Assembly: GCA_964497475.1 (NCBI GenBank)
Contig: CAZCDM010000041.1
Span: 1-14,563, forward strand
Reading direction: 5' to 3'
Source of the DNA: CAZCDM01 sp964497475
GTDB taxonomy: Bacteria > Planctomycetota > Phycisphaerae > SM23-33
Length of the DNA stretch: 14,563 nt
Below are positions 14,431-14,563 of the stretch, one piece after another. The translations under genes and the position numbers were made by a program. The notes beneath the pieces were generated by a model. It did no database searches. It saw only the letters and a list, made by a program, of their open reading frames with translations, and was not told the DNA's origin. Every line of letters begins with the position of its first letter. Position 1 is the stretch's first letter.

Positions 14431-14500
14431 CCTGGGCGATAGCGGCGGTGGAGGCGAAGAAAATGTACACGAAAAGTGCAGCGGTGGTTCTGACAGTCAC
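14428..14500 (-). other. Signal-peptide fragment of the PEP-CTERM gene, in another frame
   Basis: From GTG at 14500 (or TTG at 14503) the minus strand encodes MTVRTTAALFVYIFFAS followed by TAAIAQ, a normal signal peptide with an AxA-type cut site. GAGGGA lies six bases before the GTG. Continuing in the same frame gives a Cys/Arg-rich string unlike a protein, whereas shifting one frame gives LPYAGWDTGAS, the start of the PEP-CTERM body. The break therefore lies at about 14428-14440. Confidence 0.7.
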
Positions 14501-14563
14501 CAAATGTCCCTCAAGGGCACCTTGAAAAATTCACTTTTCGGCCTCGCTGGTCTTTTCGCTCCC

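Noticed and set aside
11734..14442. 902-codon plus-strand ORF through rnpB, the glycoside hydrolase and the PEP-CTERM gene
   Set aside because: It begins inside RNase P RNA and is Gly/Val/Asp-rich low-complexity; the minus-strand genes explain the region.
14504..14563. Plus-strand frame from ATG at 14504, open to the window edge (begins MSLKGTLKNSLFGLAG)
   Set aside because: There is no Shine-Dalgarno and only 20 codons are visible. It overlaps the ribosome site of the minus-strand PEP-CTERM gene; the sequence beyond the window would decide.
14531..14563. Minus-strand frame ending in ..SEKTSEAEK-stop at 14531, possibly the tail of an upstream gene
   Set aside because: Only ten codons are visible, too few to support a gene.
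1..14563. CRISPR array, insertion sequence, prophage, toxin-antitoxin or defence cassette
   Set aside because: No regularly spaced direct repeats of CRISPR type, no transposase or integrase motifs, and no paired small genes were seen. The direct repeats present are REP-like hairpins or coding repeats.

Overview
This is a GC-rich stretch of bacterial chromosome, mostly housekeeping in content. It most resembles a Planctomycetota genome, perhaps class Phycisphaerae. That placement is inferred from two secreted proteins ending in planctomycete-style PEP-CTERM tails (VPEPATMGLL..LLRRR and VPEPTTLGLM..VRRRRR), the GC-rich CTACA-type hairpin repeats between genes, and the general flavour of the enzymes. 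No marker gene was compared, so treat the lineage as provisional.

Left part (1-3405). Two copies of a hairpin repeat and two strong hairpins follow a minus-strand gene for a 661-residue secreted protein. That protein has seven FG-GAP-type repeats (probably a seven-bladed beta-propeller), a beta-helix-like region and a PEP-CTERM anchor. Upstream of it is about 1.2 kb without a convincing gene. This gap holds a sigma54-like promoter close to the gene, a near-consensus sigma70 promoter with an A/T-rich UP-like tract far upstream (3040-3068), several hairpins, and more hairpin repeats next to recG.

Middle part (3406-9640). A minus-strand cluster pcm - LysM lipoprotein - recG covers protein repair, the cell envelope and replication-fork repair. 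It diverges, across 48 bp, from a plus-strand cluster: SAM hydroxide adenosyltransferase (DUF62 family) - bioA - bioD. These three overlap by 4 and 14 bases, which indicates tight co-expression. BioA and BioD perform the DAPA and dethiobiotin steps of biotin synthesis.

Right part (9641-14563). A B12-binding-type radical SAM enzyme of unknown substrate is followed by rnpB, the RNase P RNA, with its own extended -10 promoter and a terminator built from its P1 helix. Converging on rnpB from the minus strand are a decayed membrane-protein fragment (N-terminal part CstA-like), a secreted clan GH-A glycoside hydrolase with both catalytic glutamates, and a second PEP-CTERM protein whose signal peptide lies in a different frame from its body.

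I see no CRISPR array, insertion sequence, phage gene, tRNA or defence system, and no exosortase. The points most worth checking are the orphan promoter with its gene-free transcript region, the decayed cstA-like fragment, the frameshifted PEP-CTERM gene, and the run of adjacent enzymes that use SAM in four chemically different ways.
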